Shown piece after piece: positions 62,852 through 64,000 of a DNA stretch of 64,000 nucleotides. The DNA comes from Mycolicibacterium litorale (GTDB lineage: Bacteria > Actinomycetota > Actinomycetes > Mycobacteriales > Mycobacteriaceae). Location of the stretch: NCBI GenBank assembly GCA_002007745.1, contig CP019882.1, positions 992,001-1,056,000 on the forward strand. Direction: 5' to 3'. The notes beneath the pieces were generated by a model, which did not search any database, was not told where the DNA came from, and worked only from the letters and a program-made list of their open reading frames with translations. The first letter of the stretch is position 1. The number at the start of each line of letters is the position of its first letter. Position numbers and translations under genes: made by a program.

Positions 62852-63991
62852 TCAGTGGTGGGCAGCGGTGCGCAGGTGCTCGCTGTCCACGCCGCTGATG
62901 GTGAGGGCGCCGATGACGATGCCGACGACGACACCGACCAGGGTGTCCAGAATCCGGTCGACGGCCGCTGCGGGCGCTAGGCCGGCGCCAAGCCCGGTGA
63001 GTAGCAACGCCATTGGCGTCACGGCCAGTGAGGTCAGGGCATAGTTGACCGTCGAGGCGATCTCGGCGCAGATCTGGAAGATGACGATTGCGGCGGCCGC
63101 TCCCCAGTACCCCAGCGGGAGGGCCAGCAGTCCTGCGGCCAGCAGCGCACCCCCGATGTTGCCGAGCAGACGTTGCACACCGCGATGGACGGCGACGTGG
63201 TAGGCCACACCCGCAATGGTGGCGACGGCGCCCATCGCCGCCCACATGTAGTGGGACAACCCGAAGGCCAGCGCGACGGCCGCGCCGACGGTTCCCGCGA
63301 CGGCGATCCGGGCGCTGCTCTTCAGCAGCGTGGAATGCGGGGCGCGGATCAGCGTGACCGCGACCGATTCGCGTCGGGCCGGGTGGGTTCCGGTGTGCAT
63401 GTCGGCCCGGCCGGTCGATGCGCGCCATGCCAGGCTTAGCAGCCAGGGAGCAAGCGCGGCGATCATTCCGGTCACCGTTCCGACGGCGCTCGCCGCCACC
63501 GCGTGCAGGACGTCGCCGGTGTTGCGGGCGAAGGCCTCGGCGCCCACCGCGGCGAAGACGAACACCACTGCGCCGGGGCCGACAATGTGCAAAGCGGAGA
63601 CGAAAAACGCTGCGGCCCCGGCGATCAGGGCGATCACCGCGACGCTGACGGCTACCGGAGCGCCGCTCGCGCCCAACGTCGCGCCGGTCGCGATCGACGA
63701 GATGATCAGGATGCTGAGGACGGTAAGCCGACCGACGCGCACCGGGTAGGGATCCGGTCGGCAGAACGCGCAGACCAGAGCACCGAGGGCGGCGAACCCG
63801 GCGACATTGTGGTGGCCGGTCAGTCCGCCGACCACGAACATCAGGGCTACCGCGGCACCGACTCGCACTGGCACCGCGACACCGGCCTTGCCCAGGTCGG
63901 CGTGCAGGGCACCGCGCCAGGTCTTCGGCCGGACGGCATGGCGCAGTGCGGTGCGCATCGGGCCCAACTGGCGAACGAGCGGAGCGACCAC
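62852..63991 (-). CDS. FUSC-family inner membrane protein
   Basis: The 379-residue protein has two groups of transmembrane helices: AAVALMFVVGGLTGHHNVAG and following, then SSARIAVAGTVGAAVALAFG and LGYWGAAAAIVIFQICAEIA. This is the fusaric-acid-resistance/AaeB-like FUSC layout, often in efflux. GTG 63991 is 9 bases from the window edge, so the true start could lie beyond; an ATG at 63958 is also possible. Converges on lpqP with 9 bases between. Confidence 0.85.
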   Translation of the reverse strand: MVAPLVRQLGPMRTALRHAVRPKTWRGALHADLGKAGVAVPVRVGAAVALMFVVGGLTGHHNVAGFAALGALVCAFCRPDPYPVRVGRLTVLSILIISSIATGATLGASGAPVAVSVAVIALIAGAAAFFVSALHIVGPGAVVFVFAAVGAEAFARNTGDVLHAVAASAVGTVTGMIAALAPWLLSLAWRASTGRADMHTGTHPARRESVAVTLIRAPHSTLLKSSARIAVAGTVGAAVALAFGLSHYMWAAMGAVATIAGVAYHVAVHRGVQRLLGNIGGALLAAGLLALPLGYWGAAAAIVIFQICAEIASTVNYALTSLAVTPMALLLTGLGAGLAPAAAVDRILDTLVGVVVGIVIGALTISGVDSEHLRTAAHH

Positions 63992-64000
63992 CGAGATAAT

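Overview
The window comes from a mycobacterium, most likely a rapidly growing Mycolicibacterium-type species. It is GC-rich, carries mycolic-acid genes (hadABC and two mmaA/cmaA-type methyltransferases) and a PE-PPE-domain protein. From about 1.6 to 62.8 kb its backbone follows the gene order known from M. tuberculosis Rv0634c to Rv0671: glyoxalase-like hydrolase, tRNA-Thr, tRNA-Met, rpmG, hadABC, tRNA-Trp, secE, nusG, rplK, rplA, [island], mmaA genes, lipG, aarF-like, GH38 mannosidase, a DUF gene, ROK kinase, rplJ, rplL, mkl, rpoB, rpoC, nfo, lpqP. The species is inferred from content only; no search was run.

Layout. 0-7.2 kb: partial GH25-like gene, PE-PPE hydrolase, MBL hydrolase, three tRNAs, rpmG, hadABC and the secE-nusG-rplK-rplA block, closed by a strong terminator. 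7.3-30.4 kb: an exopolysaccharide (EPS) island between rplA and the mmaA genes. It holds an initiating sugar-phosphate transferase, low-molecular-weight tyrosine phosphatase, BY-kinase/chain-length regulator, Wzx-type flippase, Wzy-type polymerase, GT4 glycosyltransferase, nucleotide-sugar (GDP-mannose/UDP-glucose type) dehydrogenase, heparinase II/III-like lyase, PAPS sulfotransferase, SLC13-type anion permease, acyltransferase-3/SGNH protein, a fused dehydrogenase/Gfo-Idh oxidoreductase and a DUF4012 protein. 30.5-40.3 kb: small secreted protein, esterase, two mycolate methyltransferases, lipG, AarF-like kinase, two DinB-fold genes with a divergent WYL regulator and operator palindrome, a nucleotidyltransferase and an EEP hydrolase. 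40.3-46 kb: tightly coupled mannosidase-DUF-ROK kinase operon. 46-47.2 kb: L10 leader, rplJ, rplL, terminator. 47.4-51.6 kb: mkl (MceG) and a secreted protein with two alpha/beta-hydrolase domains and a C-terminal lipocalin domain. 51.7-59.5 kb: rpoB and rpoC. 59.5-64 kb: a nonsense-interrupted AbiEi/DUF559-type gene between two related palindromic repeats, a DHFR-family reductase, nfo, an LpqP-like lipoprotein and a FUSC membrane protein.

How the genes work together. The island reads as a Wzx/Wzy-type assembly line: the sugar-1-phosphate transferase starts a lipid-linked unit, the glycosyltransferase extends it, the flippase exports it, the polymerase joins units, and the BY-kinase/phosphatase pair controls the process. 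The dehydrogenase, lyase, acyltransferase, sulfate-type permease and sulfotransferase suggest a uronate-containing polymer that may be acylated or sulfated; this is inference.

The most striking observation is that four island genes are broken by five apparent single-base deletions, every one in a short G or C run (G5 10989, C4 14391, G5 16847, G5 26614, G4 27775). Each break is revealed because adding one base restores the expected family motif. I saw no such break in the housekeeping genes. Two non-EPS genes (31.2-32.3 kb and 59.6-60.5 kb) instead carry an in-frame TAG where GAG would be natural. Slippage-based loss or switching of EPS, and homopolymer under-calling in the assembly, are the two main explanations, and raw reads would separate them.
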